A stretch of 64,000 nucleotides of DNA from Novosphingobium sp. 17-62-19 (GCF_002256775.1 NZ_NCII01000007.1:1-64000), one strand, 5' to 3'. Numbered from the stretch's first letter, positions 8,495 through 17,301 are shown. Notes: generated by a model not told the origin, from the sequence alone. Made by a program: numbers and translations.

Positions 8495-10453
8495 CTATGG
8501 TACCTGATAATTCCAGTCGCCGCCGCCCCAGCCCGGAGGCCCGCCGCCGCCGCCGCTGCTGCCGGTCCCACCGGTCACATCGGTGGTCACCGTGCCCAGA
8601 TAATGCCGGGCAGGGTTGTCGTTGCTGTTCACCGCCACCGCATCCACCAGTGTCGCCTTGAACGCGGGCGTGGTGTCGGTCAGCGTGTCGTCGTCGTAAT
8701 AGATGTGGTACTTGGTCGAAGGCGTCAGCGCGGTGGTGCCGTCGTCCTCGGTGGTCAGCACCGCGCCGGTCACCACCGTCACCCTGATGCCGGTGTAGGT
8801 TCGGCTGAAATTGTTGATCGTGATTTCATCGTCTGTGGCCTGCAACAGCGGCACCATCGGATCGGCCAGCGTGTAGTAACTGTTGGCAATCGCCTGCTGC
8901 ACATAGGCAGGCGGCAGGATCGCCGCCGCTGCCATCTCGTCGCGCTCCTGCGGCGTCAGCCCGATGCTGGGCGTTGGCGGAGCCACACCCGTTTGCCCAA
9001 GGCAGAAGGGATGCTTTGCCGCCGTTTCGGTTTCCAGCGCCAGCTTGGTGCCGAACGTGGACGGATCGATCGTGCGGTTCCACACGATGCAGTCCTGCTC
9101 TTCCAGCCCCATGTCGGGCAGATCGAAAGTCCAGCATTCGCCGGGCCGGATAAATTCATATCCCGGAAGCAGCGGCAGTTCAGGGACTGACAATTCGCGC
9201 GCGGCATAGATCCGGTACATCGCCAGTTGTGACGCCTGGTTCACGTCCTTCACCAGATTGAACGGGAATTCCTCGGTCTTCTTTTCGCCGTCTTCGACCA
9301 CCAGCGTGGTGGCGATCACTTCCTCGGCCGCCACCTGCTCAAAATTGCTGCCCGGATCGGTAAACTTGGGCACGATGGCGTTGATGCGCGCGGCATTGCC
9401 CTTCATCGCCGTGATGCGTCGCGTGCCTTCGGCCAGCGCCTTTTCCGTGATCGTGCCTAGGCTGATGCGCGGCGCCCAGTAATGGAACGAAAGCTGCGCG
9501 CCCGGAATGGGCTGACCACCACCGGCAATGCAAATGTCCACCAGGTTGGCCCACCGCTGGTTGGCATCGCCGGGTTCGAACACCCTGCCAAAGATCGTCC
9601 AGCCATTGTCTTCGCAAACGTTGGCCCAATCGGCCACCGCCACCCAGTCAACCGCTTCATCGGCCAGCGCCATACCCATCACTGGCTCGTCGTTCTGGTA
9701 GTACCCGTAAGCGTATGTTCCCGCGAAGAGCGCGGGGTTATCAGTCCATTCCCATGTATCGGGATCGTTCACCCGGTGCGCGCCACTGCCCCCGCTACGC
9801 GTGCTGTCCAGCCTTGGGTCATAGGCGGGCGCCCATTTGCCATAGGCCCCGAAGATCGGAAGCCCATTGGCAAAGCGCTTTGCATCCTTGTCGAACTTGG
9901 CGTTCCACCCGATGGCGGCAAAGCCCGATAGCTTGGAACTGCTGCCCCACGATGGCGCGCCGGACCAATGCGGCGTCAGCGCCGCGCTTTCCGGGGAGGC
10001 CCCCAGTTGCGTGTCGGTATAGAGAAAGTCGGTGTAATACGAAGATACCGGCGCAAATTCGATATATGGCGTGATCGATTCATTCGGCCCGCAGCCGTTA
10101 TAAACATGCACCTGCCACAGATACGGATTCGGCACTTTCGAAACCGTCCCGCCATAGGCCGCATCATAGCGCACGACGCCGCCCACATACCCCTCACCCA
10201 TAACCAGCGGCCGCGGCGGATCGACCGCCACCACCACCTGCGAAACCGAACCCCGCGCCGGTGGAGCCTTCTGCAGCACGCCCGCGCCCAGAAATGAGAC
10301 GCTGGCCGCCAACCCGGCAAACGCCGCCACACTGGTCGCCGTCGCCGCCGAAAGCCCCAACGCTCCAAACGGCTGCAATCCAGGCACAGCTAGGGCGACA
10401 ACGGAAGCAATCGTCCCGATGACCTTCAGCGCCTTGGACACAACCCTGCACAC
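8495..10453 (-). CDS. Tail tip / host-specificity protein (gpJ-like position)
   Basis: A 652-residue protein. It starts with a hydrophobic stretch (VIGTIASVVALAVPGLQPFGALGLS) and later carries motifs of central tail-tip proteins (RITAMKGNAARINAIVPKF, EEVIATTLVVEDGEKKTEEF, RPGECWTFDLPDMGLEEQDCI). The C-terminus is Gly-rich (SSGGGGGPPGWGGGDW). It follows the tape measure and three small tail genes, exactly where lambda J lies. GTG at 10453 or 10441 can start it; AGGG precedes the latter. Confidence 0.75.
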   Translation of the reverse strand: MCRVVSKALKVIGTIASVVALAVPGLQPFGALGLSAATATSVAAFAGLAASVSFLGAGVLQKAPPARGSVSQVVVAVDPPRPLVMGEGYVGGVVRYDAAYGGTVSKVPNPYLWQVHVYNGCGPNESITPYIEFAPVSSYYTDFLYTDTQLGASPESAALTPHWSGAPSWGSSSKLSGFAAIGWNAKFDKDAKRFANGLPIFGAYGKWAPAYDPRLDSTRSGGSGAHRVNDPDTWEWTDNPALFAGTYAYGYYQNDEPVMGMALADEAVDWVAVADWANVCEDNGWTIFGRVFEPGDANQRWANLVDICIAGGGQPIPGAQLSFHYWAPRISLGTITEKALAEGTRRITAMKGNAARINAIVPKFTDPGSNFEQVAAEEVIATTLVVEDGEKKTEEFPFNLVKDVNQASQLAMYRIYAARELSVPELPLLPGYEFIRPGECWTFDLPDMGLEEQDCIVWNRTIDPSTFGTKLALETETAAKHPFCLGQTGVAPPTPSIGLTPQERDEMAAAAILPPAYVQQAIANSYYTLADPMVPLLQATDDEITINNFSRTYTGIRVTVVTGAVLTTEDDGTTALTPSTKYHIYYDDDTLTDTTPAFKATLVDAVAVNSNDNPARHYLGTVTTDVTGGTGSSGGGGGPPGWGGGDWNYQVP

Positions 10454-10459
10454 CCTTAT

Positions 10460-10528
10460 CGTCAGCCCGGACTTGATCCGGGCCTAGGCTTCTCTACTTC
10501 CGCTCATCCTGAGCCTGTCGAAGGATCG
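10460..10528. repeat. Palindromic repeats B (10460-10484) and A (10501-10528)
   Basis: Family B reads CGTCAGCCCGGACTTGATCC then GGGCC, with CCCGG/CCGGG arms. Family A reads GCTCATCCTGAGCCTGTCGA then AGGATCGA. Both recur many times in this window, including in chromosomal DNA outside the prophage, so they are host-genome interspersed repeats. Here they fill the gap between two tail genes. Confidence 0.8.
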
Positions 10529-10533
10529 AAGGA

Positions 10534-11052
10534 CTAGACCTTCCAGCAACCCGTCAGCACATCGCGGTCAAAATCGATCACAACCGCCTGCTCGGCATCC
10601 TCATGCCATCCCAGCAGCTTGAAAGGCGGCACGCACACGAACACCGCCCCGATGCCATCTAGCCCCGGCCCCGCCGCCAGATCGCCCAGGCGCATCTGCA
10701 ACGGCGCAATCCGCGGCAACATGCTGTCCAGCATGTCCTCCACCCCCGCCCAGCCATTGCGCGAAAGCGCCCGCTTCGCCCCGATCGCAGACCGAAACCC
10801 CGGCATCACCGGCGGCCTGTGCCCCATCGCCAACAAATGAAACCGCGCCATGTGAACGCAGGTATGCCCAGCCTTCCACGCAAACGCCCGCCCGATATAA
10901 GCATCCCGCGTCTTCGCCGTAGCCATCTGCCGCCGCACCTGATCAGGCACCGGCTTCGCTGGATCAAACCAGCGGTCCCCTTCCTGATACCGACTTTCTC
11001 TTTCGTCAGACCGGACATGATCCGGGCCAAGGCTTCCTTCTTCCCCGCTCAT
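10534..11052 (-). CDS. DUF6950-like (NlpC/P60-type) tail assembly protein
   Basis: A 172-residue protein with AYIGRAFAWKAGHTCVHMAR then FHLLAMGHRPP, which I recognise as the DUF6950 signature, a group of cysteine-peptidase-fold proteins in tail modules. The Cys in HTCVH would be the nucleophile. It occupies the lambda K position, just before the tail tip, where a peptidoglycan hydrolase helps entry. The first 20 codons (GSLGPDHVRSDE) are a translated family-B repeat, so the ancestral start may be downstream, for example ATG 10926. Confidence 0.65.
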   Translation of the reverse strand: MSGEEGSLGPDHVRSDERESRYQEGDRWFDPAKPVPDQVRRQMATAKTRDAYIGRAFAWKAGHTCVHMARFHLLAMGHRPPVMPGFRSAIGAKRALSRNGWAGVEDMLDSMLPRIAPLQMRLGDLAAGPGLDGIGAVFVCVPPFKLLGWHEDAEQAVVIDFDRDVLTGCWKV

Positions 11053-11061
11053 TTCGAAATC

Positions 11062-11088
11062 CGCTCATCCTGAGCTTGTCGAAGGATC
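11062..11088. repeat. Family-A palindromic repeat
   Basis: CGCTCATCCTGAGCTTGTCG followed by AAGGATC lies between two tail genes and touches the stop codon of the gene at 11087-11692. A family-B copy (11004-11028) lies just upstream, inside the coding start of the DUF6950-like gene. Confidence 0.75.
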
Positions 11089-11692
11089 ACCGCTCCACCC
11101 CAACAAACCCGCCGCGCCCAAACATCCCAACCGCACCGTTATAAACAGACCCCGTCGCCGCCGGCGCTTCCACACCCCATGCGCGCGGGATCGTCAGCCC
11201 GGTGGCTTCATCATGCCCCGTCTCGCCCGCCCACACGCTCTTGTGAAAGGTAGGCGAACACCCATTCCCCCGCCGCGCGGCAAACAACCGCTCGGCGCTG
11301 GAAACGATGCTGCTTTCCAGCTCCCGCGTGGTGCCGCTGAACTGCAGCTCCACCTGATCCAGTTGCCCATCGAACATCAGTTGCGGCGTGCCCGCCACCG
11401 CGCAGGTCGCAGGCGTCCAGTCCGCAATCCAGAACCGCAGCCGCGCCGTCTGGAACCCCGGCTGATTCAGGTCAGACGGCGCCGCGCTGGCCTCCGGGCT
11501 GAACGTGATCGAAAAGGCCGGCACTTCATTGCCCACTCCCTCGGTTAATGCCTCGGCCCCGGTCACACACCCGAACACCGCATCGCGGCCCCTGAAGGTT
11601 TCCGATCCCCAGACTATCACCCCGCCATCGCACAGCCGCACCGTCCGCGTCGGCAGCTCCAGCTTGATCAGGTTGCACTTGTGCCAGATCAC
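11087..11692 (-). CDS. Minor tail protein (gpL-like position)
   Basis: A 201-residue protein (MIWHKCNLIKLELPTRTVRLCDGGVIVWG) with SVYNGAVGMFGRGGFVGVER at its end. It holds two Cys-containing stretches (FGCVTGAE, NGCSPTFHKS) that resemble the CSPTFHKS-type motif of L-like or DUF2163-like tail-tip proteins. Its start overlaps the preceding gene's stop by 4 nt. Position between the tape-measure block and the NlpC-like gene matches lambda M-L-K order. Function is inferred from context. Confidence 0.6.
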   Translation of the reverse strand: MIWHKCNLIKLELPTRTVRLCDGGVIVWGSETFRGRDAVFGCVTGAEALTEGVGNEVPAFSITFSPEASAAPSDLNQPGFQTARLRFWIADWTPATCAVAGTPQLMFDGQLDQVELQFSGTTRELESSIVSSAERLFAARRGNGCSPTFHKSVWAGETGHDEATGLTIPRAWGVEAPAATGSVYNGAVGMFGRGGFVGVER

Positions 11693-12294
11693 GGGGCACC
11701 CACCGCTTCCATTTCCTCGATGCGGAAGCCCAGCCCCGTCACGTACTTCTCCGGCGGGATCTGCCAGTTGACCTCGGTGGTGATCAGCCCCTCGATCAAA
11801 GGCCGCGCAAGCAGCACCACGTCGTTATCGGCCAGCAGCGTGCGCAACGGAAAGTTGACCGCAAGATTCGCCTTCCCGTCAGCCCCAACCCGAACGGGCG
11901 CAGCTATCTTGTGCAGACAATGGTTTCCCTCGGCATCGATGACGGTTGCCCAATACCCTTGCCGGATCATCGCCCCTGGGGTCAGGCCCTTCACCGGCAG
12001 CGTTGTGCCTGCCGCCCCGCTGCCATCCACCGCGCCTGCGCCCCCGGCCTGCAAGTTGCCGCCCAGCGGCATGGCCATGCGCAATCCTTCGCTCTTGGCC
12101 GAAACCAGCAGCGATTGCAGCTCCATCGCGCTTTCATATTCCATCGTCGGAAATTCAATCGTGATGGCAAAGCGTCCGCCCGGCGTCACTACCCGCCCGG
12201 CCAGATTGCCCCGCGCAGTGCGAACATCAAAACCGCTGGCCAGCGCCTCAAAACCCACCAGGCGCGGCGAATATCTGTCGGGCAGAATGATCAC
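11689..12294 (-). CDS. Minor tail protein (gpM/DUF2460-like position)
   Basis: A 201-residue protein (MIILPDRYSPRLVGFEALASG) with a Gly/Ala-rich centre (LQAGGAGAVDGSGAAGTTLP) and PPEKYVTGLGFRIEEMEAVGAP at the C-terminus. It is the first gene after the tape measure and is translationally coupled to the next one (ATGA). No domain is recognised with confidence; the position fits a tail-tip completion protein. Confidence 0.6.
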   Translation of the reverse strand: MIILPDRYSPRLVGFEALASGFDVRTARGNLAGRVVTPGGRFAITIEFPTMEYESAMELQSLLVSAKSEGLRMAMPLGGNLQAGGAGAVDGSGAAGTTLPVKGLTPGAMIRQGYWATVIDAEGNHCLHKIAAPVRVGADGKANLAVNFPLRTLLADNDVVLLARPLIEGLITTEVNWQIPPEKYVTGLGFRIEEMEAVGAP

Positions 12295-12306
12295 TGCACT
12301 GCCCCC

Positions 12307-12392
12307 CGCTCATCCTGAGGCTGTCGAAGGACGTCAGCCCGGACTTGATCCGGGGCGTCACACACCCCGTCGCCCCGGGCTTGACCCGGGGT
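12307..12392. repeat. Cluster of one family-A and two family-B palindromic repeats
   Basis: A (12307-12331), B (12332-12356) and a second B variant with CCCCGGGCTTGACCCGGGG (12368-12392) follow one another in the 121-bp gap between the tape measure and the next tail gene. The perfect arms could form a stable hairpin in the late mRNA. Confidence 0.8.
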
Positions 12393-12415
12393 TAGGCTTC
12401 CTTCTTCGAAAAGCA

Positions 12416-15400
12416 TCACCCGAACCCGATCCGTCGCGCGTTGCTCTTTCCGATCCGTCCGATGGCCGTCTGCGCCCCGCCCTCAACAATCGACGGAGCC
12501 GCCGCAGCAACCCCCTGCATCACATGCACGTCGAAGTATTTCGATGGCAGAACTTTCACCTGCATGGCGTCGCCGCCTCCACGCGCCCCGCCGTCTGCCC
12601 CCGGCCTTGTGATGTCCACCATCTCACCCGCAGTTGCGCGGAATGAAATCAGGTTCCGATCAATCCCGGATCGACCGGCCACCTTGAATGAACCGCCGGT
12701 CGCAAATCCCGGCACCATACCGGTTCTATCCGTGGCAAGGCTGGCGTTTGTGCTGGCCATGATGCTGCTGGCACTACCGAAGCCGGGCTTGCCAAAAACC
12801 CCGCCAAGAATTGAAGAAATCGCCCCGCCGATCCCACCACCACCGCCGCCAGAACTGCCAGCTTTGGAAAACAGTCCTGCGATAAGATCGGCCAGACTGT
12901 TCAGGGCTTCTTCCATCCCCTTGGCCACGCGGTCTCTCCACCAGTTCTTGAACCAGCCCTTGAGGTCGCCATCCAGCGCGGCGCGCATGCCGTCCTTGAA
13001 CGTATCGCGGAACACCCCGGTCTGGCGCGCCTTGTCCATCTCGTCCCACTCAAGCGTCGCCTGCTCTTGCGCCGCAACCGGGTCCATATCGCGTTCAAGT
13101 TCACGCTGTCGGTTGCGGATCTCGATTTCGCGCTGCAACTGCCTGATGCGCTCTTCGCTATCGCCGCGTGCCTGTGCCAGGCGCAACTGACGGTCCTGCT
13201 CATCCTCCGCCAGCAGCTGCCTGCGCAATGCCGCGCGGGCCTGATCGGTTTCAAGTTGCTGACGCAGCGCACGCCCGGTGGCTTCTTCCAAAGACAATCC
13301 GTCGCGCTGAAACGCCGCGATGCGGTCCTTCAGCTCCTGCTGGCGCTGAAGCGTCTCTTCCAGCGTGCGGTTGCCCGCAATCCGCGCAAGATCGATCTTG
13401 TGCGCGGCCTCATCGCGTTCCAGATCTTTGGAAAGCCCATCACGGCGCGCAGCCTCCAGCAGAACCATGTCCTGCTTTGCCGCAGTCGTGGCCGATTCCA
13501 GCGAAAGGCCAGTGCGCTGATAGGCTTCGATCTGCTTGGCAAGGTCCAGCCGGTTACGGATCGCCCGTTCGGCCTCGATGTCACCACGCAGACGCGCCGC
13601 TTCCAGTTCAAGGTCATCCTTGATCTGCTGGCGGTTTTCCCGCTGGTCATCGGCGGATGCGCCGCCGCCACGCCCCTTGCTGCCACCTCCACCGGATGCC
13701 TTCGGCTCACCGGCAAAGTCCACCGGACGCTTGGGTTTTGGCGTCGATGGCGCATCTTCCTGCTTCGGCTTCTCAGGCGCACCCGGCGTCGTGTCGCCGC
13801 CACTCTCGCCAAGGCCAAGCCGCTTCTTCAAAGCCGCATATTTGTCGCCGATCCATTTGGCAATTTTGCCAATCCACGTCATCAGCCCGCCGAATTTGTC
13901 GACCAGCCACCCCTTCACGCCGGTGTAAACGGATTTGGCAGCGGCCACCACATTCGGGAAAGCATCCGCCACGTAGTTGACGCCGGACTGAACGATCCCG
14001 GAAAACCAGCCCATTATGGCTTGGAACTTGTCGACCAGCCATTCTTTGGCCAGCCAATATACCAGCGAAAGTTCAGCGCGGATTTCTGGCACAAAGGCGG
14101 CAATTATGCCGACCAGCGTGTCGAATACATCGCCAACAATGCCTGCCGCTGCTTCCCAGGCACCTGCAAAATCACCGCGCAAAAGCGCGCTGATCACGTC
14201 CACTACGCCAATAACGACATCGACTACGCCGGAGATGACCGTGACAATTGCCGCAAGCGTCCGCTCGATCACTTCGCCCGCCAGCATGATCGCACCGACC
14301 AGCACGGTCCCGATCACATCTTTTACCGACCAGAACAGATCTATCAGGCTCTGGATGCCAGACCCGATTGGACCGCCAGACAGCTTTTCAAAGAGCGTGC
14401 CCAGCTTGGTGAAAATCGCCTGAAGCGGTGGTCCCAGCGTCTCGACCAGACCGTTCCAAACCGCAGTCAGTGCAAAGATGATCTCATCCTTGAACAGCAG
14501 GAATGCGCTGATCGCCCAGCCTACCGGTCCCATCAGGCCAAGCAGCCGCGATCCCACCATCGTCAGCACGCGCGCCAAGCCAACTTCTCCCAGCATCGTG
14601 ATAAGCGTCGAAACCGGTGCAATTATCAGCCCCAGCGCGCGTCCGATCAGTCCGAATTTCGATGCGGCAAAGTTTGCCAGCAGGATCGCCCCAAGTTGAC
14701 CAACAACAAGCAAAAGCGGCCCGATGGCCGCAGCCAGGGCCGAAAACACCGCACCCACCTTCAAGACCGCAGGCGGTGCCTTGGCGATGGCTTCGAGCAT
14801 CCCGGCAAAGCCGTTTTTGATCGAGGTAACAATGTCGAGAAGACCGGTATCGATCCCCAGCGCAGTTTTCACGCTTTCCCACGCGACATCGATCCGCTTT
14901 CCCGCAGCTTCAGAACCTTCCATCCGCTTCTGGATTTTCGCCGCAACATCGCCCCCGGCAATGGCGGCTTGCAGCTTTTCAAATCCCTCGCGCCCCTGTT
15001 CCATCAAGCCAATGGCAGTGCGCGAGGCGTCCGATCCGAAGATTGTTTTCAGGGCTTCAGTTTTCGATTCATCCGTCAGCCCGCCCAGCGCTTCGCGCAG
15101 GATCTGCGATTGCTCTGCCAGCGGCTTCATCTCGCCAGTGCGCACATCGAAAAACGAAATGCCAAGCTGCTCCATCGCCCGCTTGGCTTCCTTACTGTTG
15201 CCGACGAGGCTCTGGATATAGGTCTTGAATGATGTGCCCGCGTCCGAACCGCTGGAAAATTGTCCGCTGGTGGCAGAGATCGCCGTGGCAAAATCGGTGA
15301 AGTTCACGCCGGCCGACGCGGCCACTGCGCCGCCTTGCCCCACTGCCAAACGGAAATCGTCAAAACCGAACTTCGAACTGTCCAGCGCGCCCACAACGTT

Positions 15401-15928
15401 GCTAACGACGCCGGGAAGGCCCGCCGCAGCCACATTGAACTGCGACATCACATCGGTGACAAGCGCTGAAGATGCGCTGGCGTCCACCATGCCCGCTGCG
15501 GACAGATCGAGCGAGGCCTTGAGCGCACCGCCGAGAATATCGGCAGTTGAAACACCCGCCAGCCCCAGTGACTCGATTGCGCCGGCAGCTTCGGTTGCGC
15601 CTTTGCCAACCTGCGGTCCCAAGGTCCGCGCCTGATCGGACAACTGTTTCAGCTCTTCGCCGGTCACATTGCCCAGCGCGGCCTCTACACGCTTCATCTG
15701 CCCTTCAAACGATCCGGCAGTCTTGTCTACCGCACGGACCATTGCAGCAAAAGGCACCGTGATTCCGAGCGTTACGCCTGCCCCAATGCCTTTGATGCGA
15801 TTTTCAAACTGGTGAAACTTGTCGATCAGCTGGCCAAGGACGCCTTCAACGCCCTTGGCCGCAGAATCGAATTCCGAAGTATCGGCACCAAAGACGACGC
15901 GCGCCGCTCCGACGACTGCCATGTTCAT
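12416..15928 (-). CDS. Tail tape measure protein (TP901 core type)
   Basis: This 1,170-residue protein sets tail length and is ejected during infection. Residues ~60-370 hold the TP901-type core (KTAGSFEGQMKRVEAALGNV, LSAAGMVDASASSALVTDVM, LTDESKTEALKTIFGSDASR). Several hydrophobic segments follow (about 380-500 and 540-640). A long Arg/Glu/Gln-rich coiled region (~760-960) comes next, and the C-terminus is Gly-rich (SGGGGGGIGGAISSILGGVFGKPG). The start overlaps the preceding chaperone stop (ATGA at 15928); an ATG at 15922 is an alternative. At roughly 3 residues per 2 angstroms-scale rules for siphoviruses, the length implies a tail of ordinary siphovirus size. Confidence 0.92.
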   Translation of the reverse strand: MNMAVVGAARVVFGADTSEFDSAAKGVEGVLGQLIDKFHQFENRIKGIGAGVTLGITVPFAAMVRAVDKTAGSFEGQMKRVEAALGNVTGEELKQLSDQARTLGPQVGKGATEAAGAIESLGLAGVSTADILGGALKASLDLSAAGMVDASASSALVTDVMSQFNVAAAGLPGVVSNVVGALDSSKFGFDDFRLAVGQGGAVAASAGVNFTDFATAISATSGQFSSGSDAGTSFKTYIQSLVGNSKEAKRAMEQLGISFFDVRTGEMKPLAEQSQILREALGGLTDESKTEALKTIFGSDASRTAIGLMEQGREGFEKLQAAIAGGDVAAKIQKRMEGSEAAGKRIDVAWESVKTALGIDTGLLDIVTSIKNGFAGMLEAIAKAPPAVLKVGAVFSALAAAIGPLLLVVGQLGAILLANFAASKFGLIGRALGLIIAPVSTLITMLGEVGLARVLTMVGSRLLGLMGPVGWAISAFLLFKDEIIFALTAVWNGLVETLGPPLQAIFTKLGTLFEKLSGGPIGSGIQSLIDLFWSVKDVIGTVLVGAIMLAGEVIERTLAAIVTVISGVVDVVIGVVDVISALLRGDFAGAWEAAAGIVGDVFDTLVGIIAAFVPEIRAELSLVYWLAKEWLVDKFQAIMGWFSGIVQSGVNYVADAFPNVVAAAKSVYTGVKGWLVDKFGGLMTWIGKIAKWIGDKYAALKKRLGLGESGGDTTPGAPEKPKQEDAPSTPKPKRPVDFAGEPKASGGGGSKGRGGGASADDQRENRQQIKDDLELEAARLRGDIEAERAIRNRLDLAKQIEAYQRTGLSLESATTAAKQDMVLLEAARRDGLSKDLERDEAAHKIDLARIAGNRTLEETLQRQQELKDRIAAFQRDGLSLEEATGRALRQQLETDQARAALRRQLLAEDEQDRQLRLAQARGDSEERIRQLQREIEIRNRQRELERDMDPVAAQEQATLEWDEMDKARQTGVFRDTFKDGMRAALDGDLKGWFKNWWRDRVAKGMEEALNSLADLIAGLFSKAGSSGGGGGGIGGAISSILGGVFGKPGFGSASSIMASTNASLATDRTGMVPGFATGGSFKVAGRSGIDRNLISFRATAGEMVDITRPGADGGARGGGDAMQVKVLPSKYFDVHVMQGVAAAAPSIVEGGAQTAIGRIGKSNARRIGFG

Positions 15929-16176
15929 GCAGCGTCTCCTTCAGTTCGGATTTCACCAAATGCCGCAGCCCACGAAGCCGCCGATGCATACATGGCCTGC
16001 CAGCTGACCGGCTTTGATCGCTTCGGCTGCGCCGACAGCATATCTTTGAGGCGTGGCATCTTCTTGATCCGGCCCAGTGCAGCAGCGGTCCATGCGGCCT
16101 GCATCACCAGATCCTGACGGTTGCGTGCCGCCTGCGCCTTGCCTTCAAACACGCGGGCGATCTCACGCGGTGTCAA
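15925..16176 (-). CDS. Tail assembly chaperone, downstream frame (gpT-like half)
   Basis: The conserved product reads WDWAALQTSWCEAGLDPV, then YWTLTPREIARVFEGKAQ and onward. This is the WA-L...LTP-E pattern of the short chaperone that follows the tail-tube gene in siphoviruses and gene transfer agents. The only conventional start in this frame is TTG at 16176, which would cut off the conserved N-terminal half. The frame stays open back to 16290, overlapping the upstream gene, and contains no ATG, GTG or TTG before 16176. It is therefore probably made by -1 frameshifting from the upstream gene. Its stop overlaps the tape-measure start. Confidence 0.75.
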   Translation of the reverse strand: MTPREIARVFEGKAQAARNRQDLVMQAAWTAAALGRIKKMPRLKDMLSAQPKRSKPVSWQAMYASAASWAAAFGEIRTEGDAA

Positions 16177-16196
16177 GGTCCAGTACTGGACCGGGT

Positions 16197-16616
16197 CTAG
16201 GCCAGCTTCGCACCAGCTCGTCTGGAGCGCGGCCCAGTCCCAGGGACGCCCTTCGTCTTGGGCGTCCCCAGCATGGGGTCCGCAGTGCCGTTATTGGCGG
16301 CCTCCGGGAAAGCCTGTTCCACCGCGCGCATGATCAGTTCCAGCGATGGTTCCAAGCCGCCCACTGCTTCCATGATGGCCCCGGCCTCGTGGTCGGTCAT
16401 CTCAGGTTGGCAATCGGTAAGGCCGATGCGGAACAGCTTGCGGATCGTGCGCAGCGAAGGCGATTTGCTCAGCACTGTCTCCAGCTCGCTGATGTCCTTC
16501 AGATCGAATTCTTCCTCCACAGCGCACAGCGCGTTCGTGGTGAAGGCAAAAATCCAGCGATCATTGCCGATTTCGAAGCCCAGCTGCCCGCGCTGGAGAT
16601 TGGCGCCAGCGGTCAT
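16197..16616 (-). CDS. Tail assembly chaperone, upstream frame (gpG-like)
   Basis: A 139-residue protein (LQRGQLGFEIGNDRWIFAFTTNALCAVEEEFD) with a helical core (SPSLRTIRKLFRIGLTDCQP) and a Lys/Arg-rich end. It follows the tail-tube gene by one nucleotide and precedes the tape measure, where chaperones coat the tape measure during tail assembly. It resembles the GTA_TIM / tail-chaperone group. Its last ~30 codons overlap the open -1 frame that leads into the next gene. Confidence 0.75.
   Translation of the reverse strand: MTAGANLQRGQLGFEIGNDRWIFAFTTNALCAVEEEFDLKDISELETVLSKSPSLRTIRKLFRIGLTDCQPEMTDHEAGAIMEAVGGLEPSLELIMRAVEQAFPEAANNGTADPMLGTPKTKGVPGTGPRSRRAGAKLA
16200..16290 (-). promoter_or_regulatory. 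Probable -1 programmed frameshift window in tail chaperone genes
   Basis: Between the TAA at 16291-16293 (the -1 frame) and the TAG at 16197-16199 (the 0 frame) both frames are open. Slipping back one base anywhere upstream of WDWAALQ would fuse the two proteins. Within the window the 0-frame codons ACG-CCC-AAG-ACG-AAG-GGC offer tandem slips (CCC-AAG to GCC-CAA). This gives A-Q-D-E-G-R-P-W-D-W in the new frame, which is plausible junction sequence. The exact slip site is inferred. Confidence 0.55.
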
Positions 16617-16617
16617 A

Positions 16618-17046
16618 TCAGGCCGCCGGCGTCAGCACGGGCTTGCCCGAAACCTTGAAGGTCGCAGAACCCGTCATCTTGTCTTCCATCGGCGTGGCGT
16701 GGGCGTGAGCCGTGGCAAAGCCCTTGAAATCCAGCTTCGCACCGTTGGGAAAGACGATGCGCCATTCATCGACTGTTTTCGTCGCCAGATGCGCGGCTAT
16801 CACCGCATCGTCCAGCAGGCCCGGCACAAGATTGTACGAAAGAGTCGCTTCGCCGCCATCGGAAAGGCCCGGCTTGAATTCACGATAGCCGTCAGGGCTG
16901 CCGTGGTGCGTGAAATCCACGCTGTCGCGCGAAAGTTCGGGTGGCGAAAGCTCGGTGACTTCGGCAAACTCGGTATAGACGCTGGCGACGACTTTACCGA
17001 AAGTGGTGGCGAAACCGATGTCGGTCGCCGCATTGGTAGCTGCCAT
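16618..17046 (-). CDS. Major tail tube protein
   Basis: A 142-residue protein (MAATNAATDIGFATTFGKVVAS) with features of TP901-1/lambda V-like tube subunits: DSVDFTHHGSPDGYREFKPG, GEATLSYNLVPG and WRIVFPNGAKLDFKGFATAHA. It lies between the tail-completion block and the chaperones, the standard position. It polymerises as hexameric rings around the tape measure. Confidence 0.8.
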   Translation of the reverse strand: MAATNAATDIGFATTFGKVVASVYTEFAEVTELSPPELSRDSVDFTHHGSPDGYREFKPGLSDGGEATLSYNLVPGLLDDAVIAAHLATKTVDEWRIVFPNGAKLDFKGFATAHAHATPMEDKMTGSATFKVSGKPVLTPAA

Positions 17047-17076
17047 GTTTTCCTCCTCGATGGCGATTTCGCCGAG

Positions 17077-17301
17077 TTACTTTTTGCTGGTGGTGCTGCC
17101 GGTGGTGCTGCCGGTGGTGCTGCCGGTGGTGCTGGTGGCGGCGGTGGCGGGTTCGGCCTGCACCGCTTCGGCCAGTCCGAGTGCGATCAGTTCCGCGCCG
17201 CGTTCGTCGGACACGGTCATTTCCGTCCCGGCCTTTACCTGCGCGGCAGCATCATCCTTCGCCTGCTTGTCGATAAATGCAGTGGTGTTCACGATCTTCA
17301 T
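17077..17301 (-). CDS. Small head-tail region protein with Thr/Ser/Gly repeat tail
   Basis: A 74-residue protein. The N-terminal part (MKIVNTTAFIDKQAKDDAAA, ERGAELIALGLAEAV) resembles small FI-like or DUF proteins found between tail-completion and tail-tube genes. The C-terminus is three copies of TTGS encoded by a 12-bp tandem repeat (GGTGGTGCTGCC on the plus strand, 17089-17124). Function unknown; the repeat tract is likely variable in length. Confidence 0.6.
   Translation of the reverse strand: MKIVNTTAFIDKQAKDDAAAQVKAGTEMTVSDERGAELIALGLAEAVQAEPATAATSTTGSTTGSTTGSTTSKK

Noticed and set aside
13067-15232. 721-codon plus-strand frame opposite the tape measure gene
   Set aside because: Composition (Arg/His/Gln-rich) is that of an antisense shadow, and the opposite strand has clear tape-measure motifs.
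17089-17124. Short tandem repeat as a microsatellite-like regulatory site
   Set aside because: It lies within a coding frame and encodes TTGS repeats; no promoter is nearby.
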